A stretch of 40,669 nucleotides of DNA from an uncultured Caldisericota bacterium (GCA_913055585.1 CAJXKN010000002.1:1-40669); one strand, 5' to 3'; positions 27,188 to 36,872 are shown, counted from the stretch's first letter. Notes: generated from the sequence alone by a model not told the origin. Translations and numbers: made by a program.

Positions 27188-28735
27188 TTATAATGGAATA
27201 TTGCCATGCTTTTTCTGAATAGGTTCTTCACTTTTTGTACGAAGAAATTCAAGTGCTTTGGCAATAACTACTCTTGTATCCTTTGGATCAATTATATCAT
27301 CTACATATCCTCTTTCAGCGGCTTTATATGGATTTGCAAATTGTTCTCTGTATTCTTTTATTTTTTCTTGTCTTAAAGCTTCTGGATTATCAGCATTTTT
27401 AATCTCTTTTCTAAATATAATATTTGCAGCCCCTGCGGCTCCCATAACTGCGATTTCTGCTTGTGGATAGGCAAAAACTACGTCTGCTCCAAGATGTTGC
27501 GAACACATCGCTATGTATGCTCCCCCATATGCTTTACGAAGTATAACTGTAATTTTGGGAACTGTTGCCTCTGAATATGCATATAGAACTTTTGCCCCAT
27601 GCCGTATTACGCCTCTATGTTCCTGGTCAGTGCCAGGTAAATAGCCCGGAGTATCGACAAATGTTACAAGGGGAATATTAAAAGCATCGCAGAATCGTAC
27701 AAACCGTGCAATTTTGTCTGAAGCATCAATATCAAGTACACCTGCAAGATATTTAGCCTGATTAGCAACTATTCCTACTACTCTTCCACTGATACGAGCA
27801 AATCCAACTACTGCATTTTTTGCAAATAAAGATTGAACTTCTAAAAAATCTCCATTGTCTATAACTTTTTTGATTACTTCTCTAACGTCGTAGCTTTTTG
27901 ACGGGTCTAATGGAACTATATTTCTGAGACTTATTTCTTCCCTGTCTATGGGGTCATCGCTATCTAACACTTCAGGTTCTTGAAGATAATTATCAGGAAG
28001 AAAGGTCAAAAGCTTTTTAAGTACTTCAATTGCTTCTTTGTCATCTTTAGCAAGAAAATGGGCAACTCCGCTTTTTTCATTGTGCACAAGCCCTCCTCCA
28101 AGCTGCTGATGAGTTACTTGTTCGCCCGTAACAGCCTTTACAACGTCAGGGCCTGTAATATACATAGTGGATTTTTCAGTCATTATGATAAAGTCCATAA
28201 TAGAGGGTGAGTATACAGCTCCCCCAGCTGTAGGTCCCATTATGATGGTGATTTGAGGGATTACACCCGATGCTTTAGTATTTCTTATGAATACTTCACC
28301 ATATCCACGTAGCGAATCAATGCCTTCCTGTATTCTTGCCCCACCAGAATCATTCATTCCTATAATTGGTATACCTAACTTCATAGCAAGGTCCTGCATT
28401 TTTGCAATTTTCAGAGCGTGCATTTCTCCTAAGGAGCCACCTATCACAGTGAAATCTTGAGCATAGAGTGCAACCCTCCTCCCATTTATGTATCCTACGC
28501 CAGTAACCACGCCGTCTGCAGGTATATTTTTTTTATCCAATCCGAAATATGTAGAACGTGTTCTAACGAATAAATCATATTCCTGGAAACTACCTGGATC
28601 AACCAGCAGATTTATCCTTTCTCTGGCGGTAAGCTTACCTTTAGAATGTTGTTTCTCTATTGCCTTTTCTCCGCCGCTTTTTTTTAAGAGTTCTTTTTTT
28701 TCTTCCAAATCAACCATAAAGTTCTTTTTCTCCAT
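27188..28735 (-). CDS. Methylmalonyl-CoA decarboxylase alpha / acyl-CoA carboxyltransferase (PCCB family)
   Basis: MNDSGGARIQEGIDSLRGYGEVF, IMGPTAGGAVYSPSIMDF, TFVDTPGYLPGTDQEHRGVIRHGAK; likely start MEKKNF rather than the 28825 ORF start. Confidence 0.93.
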   Translation of the reverse strand: MEKKNFMVDLEEKKELLKKSGGEKAIEKQHSKGKLTARERINLLVDPGSFQEYDLFVRTRSTYFGLDKKNIPADGVVTGVGYINGRRVALYAQDFTVIGGSLGEMHALKIAKMQDLAMKLGIPIIGMNDSGGARIQEGIDSLRGYGEVFIRNTKASGVIPQITIIMGPTAGGAVYSPSIMDFIIMTEKSTMYITGPDVVKAVTGEQVTHQQLGGGLVHNEKSGVAHFLAKDDKEAIEVLKKLLTFLPDNYLQEPEVLDSDDPIDREEISLRNIVPLDPSKSYDVREVIKKVIDNGDFLEVQSLFAKNAVVGFARISGRVVGIVANQAKYLAGVLDIDASDKIARFVRFCDAFNIPLVTFVDTPGYLPGTDQEHRGVIRHGAKVLYAYSEATVPKITVILRKAYGGAYIAMCSQHLGADVVFAYPQAEIAVMGAAGAANIIFRKEIKNADNPEALRQEKIKEYREQFANPYKAAERGYVDDIIDPKDTRVVIAKALEFLRTKSEEPIQKKHGNIPL

Positions 28736-28961
28736 TTTTTCTCCTTTCTTTAAAATAAAAAAATGTAATACTACATTGCATTCTCTATAAAACTCTATCT
28801 GTAATACATAAACATACAATTGCAATATAATTTAAGGTTTCAATTCACTTTTCGCTCCTTATCTTCTAAAAGTATATAACAATAAATTTTTTATATATCC
28901 TCCTTACATTTCGCTACGTTCCAAATAGTTTTTTGACTAAAGGTTATTCGATATGTTTTTC

Positions 28962-28989
28962 ATTATATTCTCATCTTCATTTCTGTCAA
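28962..28989 (-). promoter_or_regulatory. Sigma70-like promoter for the decarboxylase operon
   Basis: Minus strand TTGACA-16-TATAAT; implies a leader of about 220 nt. Confidence 0.6.
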
Positions 28990-29199
28990 GAGCAAATGTG
29001 AGTAGAAGGGGGTAAGATTCATAAGTTATAAGAATAAAAACCTCGTAGTAAAAATAGATATCTATATAACTTAATCATCCTCGTAAAGAAATCAATAAAA
29101 ATTAAACATTAAAATTTGCAATTTCTAAAAATTGACTATAATTTGAGAGAGTGGCAAAGAATCACTCAATTTAGGAAAAAATTAATTACAGGAGGAAAT

Positions 29200-30186
29200 A
29201 TGATTAAAGTTGGAATTTTTATGCCACACGTAAAAGGTATTAAAGCACTTTTTGATAAAGCTAAAAAAGAAATAGGGTGTAAGGAAGAAATCGTTTTGAT
29301 AGAGCCTAAAAATGATTTAGAAAAACAGGAAGCACTAAAAGAGGTGAATGTAGTTATTTCCCCACCTCTCACTATTAAAGAAATAGAGAAAGCAGAAAAA
29401 CTTAAATTTATACAGGTACCGTATGCAGGAGTAGAAGATTTTGACTTAAGTTTATTGGGAGACAGGGGCATCATACTTGCCAATGTTCATGGTAATGCAA
29501 CATCCGTTGCAGAGCATGCATTTGGTTTGCTTCTTGCACTTGCAAAAGGTATCGTGAAGGGTGACAGAGACCTGAGGCAAGGGTTCTGGCACGGCTGGAT
29601 GAGTAGAGAGCCAAACATAGAGGTAGAGGGGAAAACGCTCTGTATTATAGGATTGGGAAGTATTGGCAAGAAGCTATCGCAATTGGCAAAAGCTTTTGGT
29701 ATGTATGTCATTGGAGTGAAGAAAAATGTAACAGAATTGGAAAATGTAGATAAAGTATACGGGATAGCACACACAAAAGATGCAATTGCACAGGCAGAAT
29801 TTATCGTTATTGCAGTTCCCGTTACAGAAGAAACAAAAGGGTTCATTAATATGGATATGCTGAATCTTATGAAAGGGAAGTATCTGATCAATGTTTCAAG
29901 AGGTTCCGTAATAAATGAAAAAGATCTATTCATTGCACTGAAAAATCACATACTAAAGGGTGCAGCGATTGATACATGGTGGATATATCCCAGAAGCCCA
30001 TATGAATTTCAATATCCTTCACATTATCCATTCTGGCTGTTGGACAATATCATTCTTTCCCCTCATACGGCAGGTTATTCCGATGACAGTATCAAAAAGA
30101 ATTGGGATGATGCTGTGAAAAATGTGGTAAACTTCATTGCAGGTAAAGAAGTTAAGAATATTATAACTATTGAAAAGGGTTATTAA
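29200..30186 (+). CDS. D-isomer-specific 2-hydroxyacid dehydrogenase
   Basis: IIGLGSIGKKLSQLAKAFGM (NAD motif), LINVSRGSVINEKDL, LSPHTAGYSDDS; ATG at 29200 after GGAGG. Confidence 0.88.
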   Translation: MIKVGIFMPHVKGIKALFDKAKKEIGCKEEIVLIEPKNDLEKQEALKEVNVVISPPLTIKEIEKAEKLKFIQVPYAGVEDFDLSLLGDRGIILANVHGNATSVAEHAFGLLLALAKGIVKGDRDLRQGFWHGWMSREPNIEVEGKTLCIIGLGSIGKKLSQLAKAFGMYVIGVKKNVTELENVDKVYGIAHTKDAIAQAEFIVIAVPVTEETKGFINMDMLNLMKGKYLINVSRGSVINEKDLFIALKNHILKGAAIDTWWIYPRSPYEFQYPSHYPFWLLDNIILSPHTAGYSDDSIKKNWDDAVKNVVNFIAGKEVKNIITIEKGY

Positions 30187-30203
30187 ATTCCATAGGTGCG
30201 TAT

Positions 30204-31049
30204 ATGAATATTTTTAAGAGGAAAAAGAAAATAATTAAAGTCCCTATCGTAACAGAGGAAGAAAGAGCAAAACCAGTAAGGTGTAAATCCTGTGGCAGGC
30301 TAATTAGCTATGCTGAACTAAAGAAAAATCTTAAGGTATGTCCATACTGTGGTTATCACTTCAGGATGACTGCAGGGGAAAGGATAAATCTCATTGCAGA
30401 TGAAGATACGTTCTCAGAAATTGATACGGAAGTAAAGGCTGTTGATATGCTGAATTTCAAGGATGTAGTTACGTATAAGAATCGTATAAAACAAGCAAAA
30501 GAAAGAACAGGACTTGATAGTGCAGCAGTCACTGGAAAAGCTAAAATAGGGGGATTTGATGCGGCTATTGGAACTTTTGCTTTTGAGTTCATTGGTGGGA
30601 GCTTGGGCTCGGCAACGGGCGAGAAAATCACAAGACTCATTGAGTATGCAAAAAAAAGAGAGTTGCCTCTGGTTATTGTTTTCTCTTCTGGCGGAGAGAG
30701 AATACAGGAAGGTATTTATTCATTAATGCAGGTTGCAAAAATAATTTATGCAATAGATTCATTTAAAGAGAGCGGGGGATTGTTTATATCAATTTTGACT
30801 AATCCCACCTACTGCGGTACAGCTACCATCGCTATGGCAGGCAATGTTGTAATAGCCGAGAAGGGTGCTTCTATTAGTATTTCTGGCCCACGTCTTGCAA
30901 AGCAAGTTGCAAAGAAAAATATCCTGCCTAAATTAGAACAGGCAGAGTCTCTGATAGAAAACGGACTTCTGGATATTGTTGTTGATAGGCATCTACTCAA
31001 ATCAACCATTGTTCGTCTTCTTAAATACTATAATAGGAGAAGGATATGA
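30204..31049 (+). CDS. Acetyl-CoA carboxylase carboxyltransferase beta subunit, divergent paralog (AccD1)
   Basis: Zn ribbon CKSCGRL...CPYCGYHF; FSSGGERIQEGIYSLMQVAK; diverged oxyanion-loop region. Confidence 0.85.
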   Translation: MNIFKRKKKIIKVPIVTEEERAKPVRCKSCGRLISYAELKKNLKVCPYCGYHFRMTAGERINLIADEDTFSEIDTEVKAVDMLNFKDVVTYKNRIKQAKERTGLDSAAVTGKAKIGGFDAAIGTFAFEFIGGSLGSATGEKITRLIEYAKKRELPLVIVFSSGGERIQEGIYSLMQVAKIIYAIDSFKESGGLFISILTNPTYCGTATIAMAGNVVIAEKGASISISGPRLAKQVAKKNILPKLEQAESLIENGLLDIVVDRHLLKSTIVRLLKYYNRRRI

Positions 31050-31978
31050 AATACTTACTTCAGTTTGAAAGATCTCTAGAGCCTTTATATAAGGAGTTAG
31101 AAGAAAGAAAAAAAGAAGAAAAACCAACAATTTATACAGAGAAAAAAATTCAGCAAGAACTACAAAAAATCTACAGCAACCTTACGCCTTATCAAGTCTC
31201 GCAGATTGCACGTCATCCTGATAGGCCGCATACAACGGATTATATCAATGCACTCTTTACCGATTTTCTTGAGCTGCACGGTGACAGAAAATTTGGAGAT
31301 GACCCTGCAATTATTGCAGGAATAGGAAATTTGAGAGACATAACGATTACCGTTATAGGGAGTAGAAGAGGATATACATTAAAAGATATGCTTTCCTGCC
31401 ATTATGGTATGATACAACCAGAGGGATTCAGGAAAATGGCAAGGATTATTAATCTTGCTTCCCATACGTTTAAGAGTCCTATTGTTACATTTATTGATAC
31501 ACCCGGTGCACTTGTGTCCACAAATGCGGAGAGAAAAGGACAGATAGAAGCAATTTCCGAGCCCATACTTGCATTGTTTAAAGCAGAAGTCCCTGTTATT
31601 GCTGTCGTTATTGGCGAAGGGATTGGTTTAGGAGCTCTTAGTATGAGTATTGCAAATAAAATACTTATGCTGAAATACTCATTTTTTTCAGTAATCTCAG
31701 CGGAAGGAGGTGCATCAATCCTGTACAACGACAAAAGGAAAAGTGAAGAACTGTCATCTAACCTGAAATTCACAGCAGAAAATCTATTAAATAATGGTAT
31801 TATTGATAGAGTAATTGATGAACCAATCGGCGGCGCTCAGAGGAACAGAGAAACTGTTATAAAAGCAACCGGAGATGCAATTTATAGTGAGCTTGAAATG
31901 CTGCTCAAGGAAAATGGAAATAAGCTAAAGGAAAACCGTATAGAAAGATACAGGAAAATTGGAATCTATGCTGATTAG
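31046..31978 (+). CDS. Acetyl-CoA carboxylase carboxyltransferase alpha subunit, divergent paralog (AccA1)
   Basis: HPDRPHTTDYINALFTDFLELHGDRKFGDDPAI; GEGIGLGALSM where canonical AccA has GEGGSGGAL. Confidence 0.85.
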   Translation: MKYLLQFERSLEPLYKELEERKKEEKPTIYTEKKIQQELQKIYSNLTPYQVSQIARHPDRPHTTDYINALFTDFLELHGDRKFGDDPAIIAGIGNLRDITITVIGSRRGYTLKDMLSCHYGMIQPEGFRKMARIINLASHTFKSPIVTFIDTPGALVSTNAERKGQIEAISEPILALFKAEVPVIAVVIGEGIGLGALSMSIANKILMLKYSFFSVISAEGGASILYNDKRKSEELSSNLKFTAENLLNNGIIDRVIDEPIGGAQRNRETVIKATGDAIYSELEMLLKENGNKLKENRIERYRKIGIYAD

Positions 31979-32024
31979 TAATAAAATATTGTCTTTATTT
32001 AGAAGATGAAGTATAATGAGATGA

Positions 32025-32876
32025 ATGATGAGCTTATTTAGAAAAAGAAAAAAGATTGTTGTTCCGGTAATTACAAAAGAATACGGAGAGAATAAATGGA
32101 TTCGCTGTAAATCCTGCGGCAATCTCATTTACTATAAGGAGCTTAAGGAGAATCTGAAAGTGTGCCCGAAGTGTGGCTATCACTTCAGGCTCACAGCGCA
32201 GGAGCGACTGGAACAAATCATAGATAAAGATACATTTGAGGAATGGGATGCAGCACTTTCCTCGGATGACCCATTGAAATTTAAGGCACTGGAATCATAC
32301 AAAGAGAGATTAGAGCGTGCTGAAAAAAATAGTAAAATAAAAAGTGCAATTATCACAGGCAAAGGAAAGCTCAACGGTTATGATACTGCTATAGGAATAC
32401 TGGATTTTGGATTCATTGGGGGAAGTCTTGGCTCTGTAATGGGTGAAAAGATAAGAAGACTTGCTGAAAGAGCATCTAAAGAGAAGTTACCTCTTATTAT
32501 TGTATCTGCTTCCGGTGGTGCACGAATGCAGGAAGGTATTATCTCTCTTATGCAAATGGCAAAAACGGCTGCAGCAATTAACAGTTATAAAAAGGGTGGT
32601 GGTTTGTATATATCTGTTCTTGTCAATCCTACCTATGGAGGGACAACTGCGAGTTTTGCAATGCTTGGTGATATTAATATCGCTGAAAAAGGTGCAAAAA
32701 TTGGATTTGCAGGTCCCAGAGTTATTGAGCAAATTATGAAAAAGAAATTACCGAAAGACTTCCAATCAGCAGAATTTCTATTAAAACATGGATTTCTGGA
32801 TGCTGTTCTTGAAAGGAAATTACTGAAGCCTACACTTAGCCAGATTCTTTCATACTATCGAGGTAAAAAATGGTAA
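32025..32876 (+). CDS. accD: Acetyl-CoA carboxylase carboxyltransferase beta subunit (canonical)
   Basis: CKSCGNL...CPKCGYHF; SASGGARMQEGIISLMQMAK; FAMLGDINIAEKGAKIGFAGPRVIEQ. Confidence 0.94.
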   Translation: MMSLFRKRKKIVVPVITKEYGENKWIRCKSCGNLIYYKELKENLKVCPKCGYHFRLTAQERLEQIIDKDTFEEWDAALSSDDPLKFKALESYKERLERAEKNSKIKSAIITGKGKLNGYDTAIGILDFGFIGGSLGSVMGEKIRRLAERASKEKLPLIIVSASGGARMQEGIISLMQMAKTAAAINSYKKGGGLYISVLVNPTYGGTTASFAMLGDINIAEKGAKIGFAGPRVIEQIMKKKLPKDFQSAEFLLKHGFLDAVLERKLLKPTLSQILSYYRGKKW

Positions 32877-33802
32877 AACTTCTTTCATTTGAAAAAAGCT
32901 TAAAACCTCTCTATGAGGAATTGAAAGAGAAAAGAAAAAATGCGCAGTCAACGGATTATATAGAAGAGAAAATAGCAGAAACACTTAAAAAAATTTACAG
33001 TAACCTTACCCCCTATGACATTGTGCAGATTGCACGTCACCCTGATAGACCGCATACAACAGATTATATCAATGCACTCTTTACCGATTTTCTTGAGCTG
33101 CACGGTGATAGAAAATTTGGAGATGACCCTGCAATTATTGCAGGCATAGGATACTTTAATGGAAAGGTTACAGGTGTGATAGGACACAGAAAAGGGAGGA
33201 ATTTAAAAGAAAACTTGAGATACAACTTTGGTATGGCTGAGCCAGAAGGATATAGAAAAGCTTTGCGTGTTGCACATCTCATTTCAGAAAGATTCAAAGC
33301 GCCCATTATCACGTTGCTTGATACTCCAGGAGCCTCTCCTACAATAGGAGCGGAAGAAAGGGGACAGGCAGAGGCCATTGCATATAACCTGCAAGAATTA
33401 TTTAATATACCTACTCCCATTGTAGCTATTGTTATTGGTGAAGGTGGTAGTGGGGGTGCTCTGGGTATTGGCATAGCAGACAAACTTCTTATGCTTAAAT
33501 ATTCAATCTATTCTGTTATTTCACCAGAAGGCTGTGCATCAATCCTCTGGAGAGATGCATCCAAAGCAAAGGAAGCAGCAAATGCTTTGAAACTTACGGC
33601 AAATGACCTGTATAAGTTACATATAGTAGATAAAATTATTGAGGAGCCTGCTGGCGGAGCACATAGACATAGAGAAGAAGTCATACAAGCAGTGGGAAAG
33701 GAAGCTCAAAAAGCACTTAATACTTTATCCCGATTGAGTAAGAAAAAGCTTCTTGAAAAAAGAAAGGAAAAATTCATCAATATAGGGGTGTACAATGAGT
33801 AA
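32870..33802 (+). CDS. accA: Acetyl-CoA carboxylase carboxyltransferase alpha subunit (canonical)
   Basis: DTPGASPTIGAEERGQAEAIA, GEGGSGGALGIGIADK, SPEGCASILWRD. Confidence 0.94.
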   Translation: MVKLLSFEKSLKPLYEELKEKRKNAQSTDYIEEKIAETLKKIYSNLTPYDIVQIARHPDRPHTTDYINALFTDFLELHGDRKFGDDPAIIAGIGYFNGKVTGVIGHRKGRNLKENLRYNFGMAEPEGYRKALRVAHLISERFKAPIITLLDTPGASPTIGAEERGQAEAIAYNLQELFNIPTPIVAIVIGEGGSGGALGIGIADKLLMLKYSIYSVISPEGCASILWRDASKAKEAANALKLTANDLYKLHIVDKIIEEPAGGAHRHREEVIQAVGKEAQKALNTLSRLSKKKLLEKRKEKFINIGVYNE

Positions 33803-34259
33803 AGAAAAACAAGCTGCAAAGAAATCCATCACAGAGGAAATAGAAAGAATTATTGAAATTGCAAAGAAAAACAATCTTGAAGAATTTTCATTGAAAACAG
33901 AAAGGTTAGAAATATCCTTTAAGAGCAGGGGATGTAAGGAAATAGCAGTGCAGGCATCTCAGGACCTCTCTAACAAGAAGAAGGAAGATACTACTCCTTC
34001 TACACATTTCATTGTGCGCTCACCTCTCGTTGGAGTATTCTATCGCTCTCCTTCTCCCGGTGCACCACCTTTTGTAGAGATAGGGGACATTGTTGAACCA
34101 AATCAGACACTCTGCATTGTGGAAGCAATGAAAGTGATGAATGAAGTGTCGGCAGGTAAAGGTGGGCGAATCCTGAAGATATTCCCAGAAAATGGTGAAA
34201 TGGTAGAATTCGATGAGCCTCTATTTGAGCTTGAATTATTAAAAGAAGATGAAGATTAA
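33795..34259 (+). CDS. accB: Biotin carboxyl carrier protein of acetyl-CoA carboxylase
   Basis: VRSPLVGVFYRSPSPGAPPFVEIGD...CIVEAMKVMNEVSA. Confidence 0.94.
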   Translation: MSKEKQAAKKSITEEIERIIEIAKKNNLEEFSLKTERLEISFKSRGCKEIAVQASQDLSNKKKEDTTPSTHFIVRSPLVGVFYRSPSPGAPPFVEIGDIVEPNQTLCIVEAMKVMNEVSAGKGGRILKIFPENGEMVEFDEPLFELELLKEDED

Positions 34260-35589
34260 AAAATTACTCATTGCAAATAGGGGGGAAATTGCCCTTAGGA
34301 TTGTCCGAGCTTGCAAAGAAATGGGAATTCACTCAATCGTTACTTATTCTGTGGAGGACAGAAACACTCTTCCAGTGATGCTTGCAGATGAAGCTGTATG
34401 TATCGGCAAAGGGAGTCCGCAGGATAGTTATCTTAATTCTGCACAAATTATAAGTGCTGCTACGCTGCTCAATGTGGATGCTATTCACCCAGGTTATGGT
34501 TTCTTATCTGAGAATGCTGCTTTTGCACGGATATGCGAGGACTATAAGATAAAATTCATAGGGCCACGGGCTGATGTACTGGAAAAGATAAAAGACAAAG
34601 CACATGTAAGAAGCATTGCAAAAAAGTTGGGTGTACCCATTTTGCCAGGTAACGTTACTCCTCTTAAATCGGTTGCAGAGGCAAGAAAAACTGCGAAGGA
34701 GATTGGCTACCCAATAATGCTAAAGGCTGCGCAGGGCGGAGGCGGAAGAGGTATTAGAATAATAAATCAGGAAGATGAGCTAATAGAGCAATTCCCTCTC
34801 GCTCAGCAAGAGGCAAAGGTATCATTTGGTTCAGATAACCTATATATTGAAAAGTATCTCGAGAATCCTCGCCATGTTGAAGTGCAGGTATTGGCAGATG
34901 AGTATGGAAACGTTGTACATCTTGGAGTAAGGGAGTGCTCCATCCAGAGGAGACATCAGAAAATATTGGAAGAAGCACCTACTATGGCACTTTCAAAAGA
35001 GAAGATTGAAAAATTGGAAGAAGATGCAGTACGCCTTGCAAAAGGTATTAATTATACAAACGCAGGGACATTTGAATTCCTTGTAGATAAAGATAACTAC
35101 TATTTTATGGAAGTAAATGCAAGGATTCAGGTAGAGCATCCTGTTACAGAACAAACAACAGGTATTGACCTAATAAAAGAGCAGATCAATGTAGCAAGTG
35201 GCAAGAAACTGAGCTATAAGCAAAAGGATATTGTACAAAAAGGATGGGCAATGGAATTCAGAATCAATGCAGAAGATCCTGAAAATAATTTTAGGCCGTC
35301 TGCAGGAAGAGCAGAGCTTGTTATATTTCCCGGCGGTAGAGGCGTAAGAGTAGATTCACACATCTATTCGGGACAGGAGATTTCACATATATACGATTCT
35401 CTATTAGGCAAGTTGATTGTCTTCGGCAAGTCGAGAGAAGAATGCATCAAAATAGGGAAGCGTGCAATGGATGAAATTTTTATAAAAGGAGTAAAAACAA
35501 ATATCTCCCTGCACAAAAAAATCCTAAATGACAAAGATTTCCAGAAGGGTAATATCAGCACAAATTTTCTCAAAAGATTTACAGAGTAA
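34249..35589 (+). CDS. accC: Biotin carboxylase
   Basis: KLLIANRGEIALRIVRACKEMGI, KAAQGGGGRGIRI, ECSIQRRHQKILEEAP, MEVNARIQVEHPVTE. Confidence 0.96.
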   Translation: MKIKKLLIANRGEIALRIVRACKEMGIHSIVTYSVEDRNTLPVMLADEAVCIGKGSPQDSYLNSAQIISAATLLNVDAIHPGYGFLSENAAFARICEDYKIKFIGPRADVLEKIKDKAHVRSIAKKLGVPILPGNVTPLKSVAEARKTAKEIGYPIMLKAAQGGGGRGIRIINQEDELIEQFPLAQQEAKVSFGSDNLYIEKYLENPRHVEVQVLADEYGNVVHLGVRECSIQRRHQKILEEAPTMALSKEKIEKLEEDAVRLAKGINYTNAGTFEFLVDKDNYYFMEVNARIQVEHPVTEQTTGIDLIKEQINVASGKKLSYKQKDIVQKGWAMEFRINAEDPENNFRPSAGRAELVIFPGGRGVRVDSHIYSGQEISHIYDSLLGKLIVFGKSREECIKIGKRAMDEIFIKGVKTNISLHKKILNDKDFQKGNISTNFLKRFTE

Positions 35590-35610
35590 AAATGTAAAAT
35601 TACATTTTAC
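35586..35610. terminator. Possible bidirectional terminator between convergent accC and rdgB
   Basis: GTAAAAATGTAAAATTACATTTTAC near-perfect AT-rich inverted repeat. Confidence 0.45.
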
Positions 35611-36373
35611 CCTCTGAGTTTTTTTCGTCCTTTATTGTAATTTCTACAGTTTCAATCTTTGGCATATTTTTAAGCGTGCCAAGCAATGCAAAGATTAAAG
35701 ATTTGAATACATCATATACATACTTATTCGCTACTAATCTTTTTCCATTTATCTTTATCTCAATCATTTTATCCCCTCCTAAAAAGTTTTCTTCTATAAT
35801 CTTTTTCATTTTGTTCAATGCTTTACGTCTGTGGCTTATGCGATTTTTAATCTCTTCTCCGAGCGCAGAAAAGCTTTTATCAAATCCATCCGGCTTAAAA
35901 ATAGGGTCATATCCAAAACCACTCCCTTCCTTTTTCTCTGGTAACCTTAAAATCTCTCCTTCTACTTTTCCCTCAGTATGAAAATATTTCTTTTCTTTTG
36001 GAAGATACATCACAAGAGCTGTTTTGAAGCGTGCCTTACGATTTGATTTATCTTTGAGCAATGCTAAAATTCTTTCAATCTTTTTGTCAAATGGTGTTTT
36101 CTCGCCAAGAAAACGTGCTGAATTTATGCCAGGTGCTCCATTTAAAGCATCAATTTCCAGACCAGAATCATCTGCAAGCGTAGCAAGATGGTATTTTTCA
36201 GCGTAATGCTTTGCTTTTTTGAGTGCATTTTCAAGATATGTTTTGCCATCCTCTTTAATTATATCTCTGTCCTCTGCTGGAAGCTCTACAATATGAACGG
36301 GGAATCCCTTAAAGATTTCCTTAATCTCTTTTATTTTTCCTTTATTTTTTGTTGCAATAAGTATATCAAACAT
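35600..36373 (-). CDS. rdgB: RdgB/HAM1-type non-canonical purine NTP pyrophosphatase with C-terminal extension
   Basis: IATKNKGKIKEI, LADDSGLEIDALNGAPGINSARF, GSGFGYDPIF, ISHRRKAL; about 54 extra residues starting MIEIKINGKRLVANK. Confidence 0.92.
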   Translation of the reverse strand: MFDILIATKNKGKIKEIKEIFKGFPVHIVELPAEDRDIIKEDGKTYLENALKKAKHYAEKYHLATLADDSGLEIDALNGAPGINSARFLGEKTPFDKKIERILALLKDKSNRKARFKTALVMYLPKEKKYFHTEGKVEGEILRLPEKKEGSGFGYDPIFKPDGFDKSFSALGEEIKNRISHRRKALNKMKKIIEENFLGGDKMIEIKINGKRLVANKYVYDVFKSLIFALLGTLKNMPKIETVEITIKDEKNSEGKM

Positions 36374-36454
36374 ACTTTATTATACACAAATTTATATTTT
36401 ATAAAAAGAAATAAGCAAGAAAGGCTGATCTTCTCCATTTGATCTTAATTAATA

Positions 36455-36547
36455 TGGCGGAGAGAGTGGGATTCGAACCCACGGAAGGATTTTACTCCCT
36501 CACTCGCTTAGCAGGCGAGTGCCTTAAGCCTACTCGGCCATCTCTCC
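36455..36547 (-). tRNA. tRNA-Ser (GCT anticodon), CCA encoded
   Basis: Minus strand GGAGAGATGGCCGAGTAGGCTTAAGGCACTCGCCTGCTAAGCGAGTG...GGTTCGAATCCCACTCTCTCCGCCA; 7-bp acceptor, long variable arm, anticodon complement at 36510-36512. Confidence 0.96.
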
Positions 36548-36605
36548 TCCGACAAATTATTATATCCGACATAACAAAAAATGCAACTAAATGAATTTAA
36601 TTAAA

Positions 36606-36848
36606 TTACTGTTTTTTCTTTTCTTCTACCTCCGAAATGATAAGATAGATTATGCCTACAATCAATGCAGCTACAGAAAGTGCGCTAAAAGTATTAACTG
36701 TAAGATTAATGGCAAGAAAGCTACGGTCAAAACCATTCATAAAACTCCCATTTTCAAGGGCATAAATTGCAACCTTAAAAAAGTACTTTGAAAAAAATAA
36801 AAAAGCAGAAATAGCACAAAAAGCAACGCCTGCACCACGTTTACTCAT
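36606..36848 (-). CDS. Small membrane protein, unknown function
   Basis: 80 aa with two or more hydrophobic segments; SD-like GGAGGG upstream on the minus strand. Confidence 0.6.
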   Translation of the reverse strand: MSKRGAGVAFCAISAFLFFSKYFFKVAIYALENGSFMNGFDRSFLAINLTVNTFSALSVAALIVGIIYLIISEVEEKKKQ

Positions 36849-36872
36849 AATTTTACCCTCCTATTATTTTTA

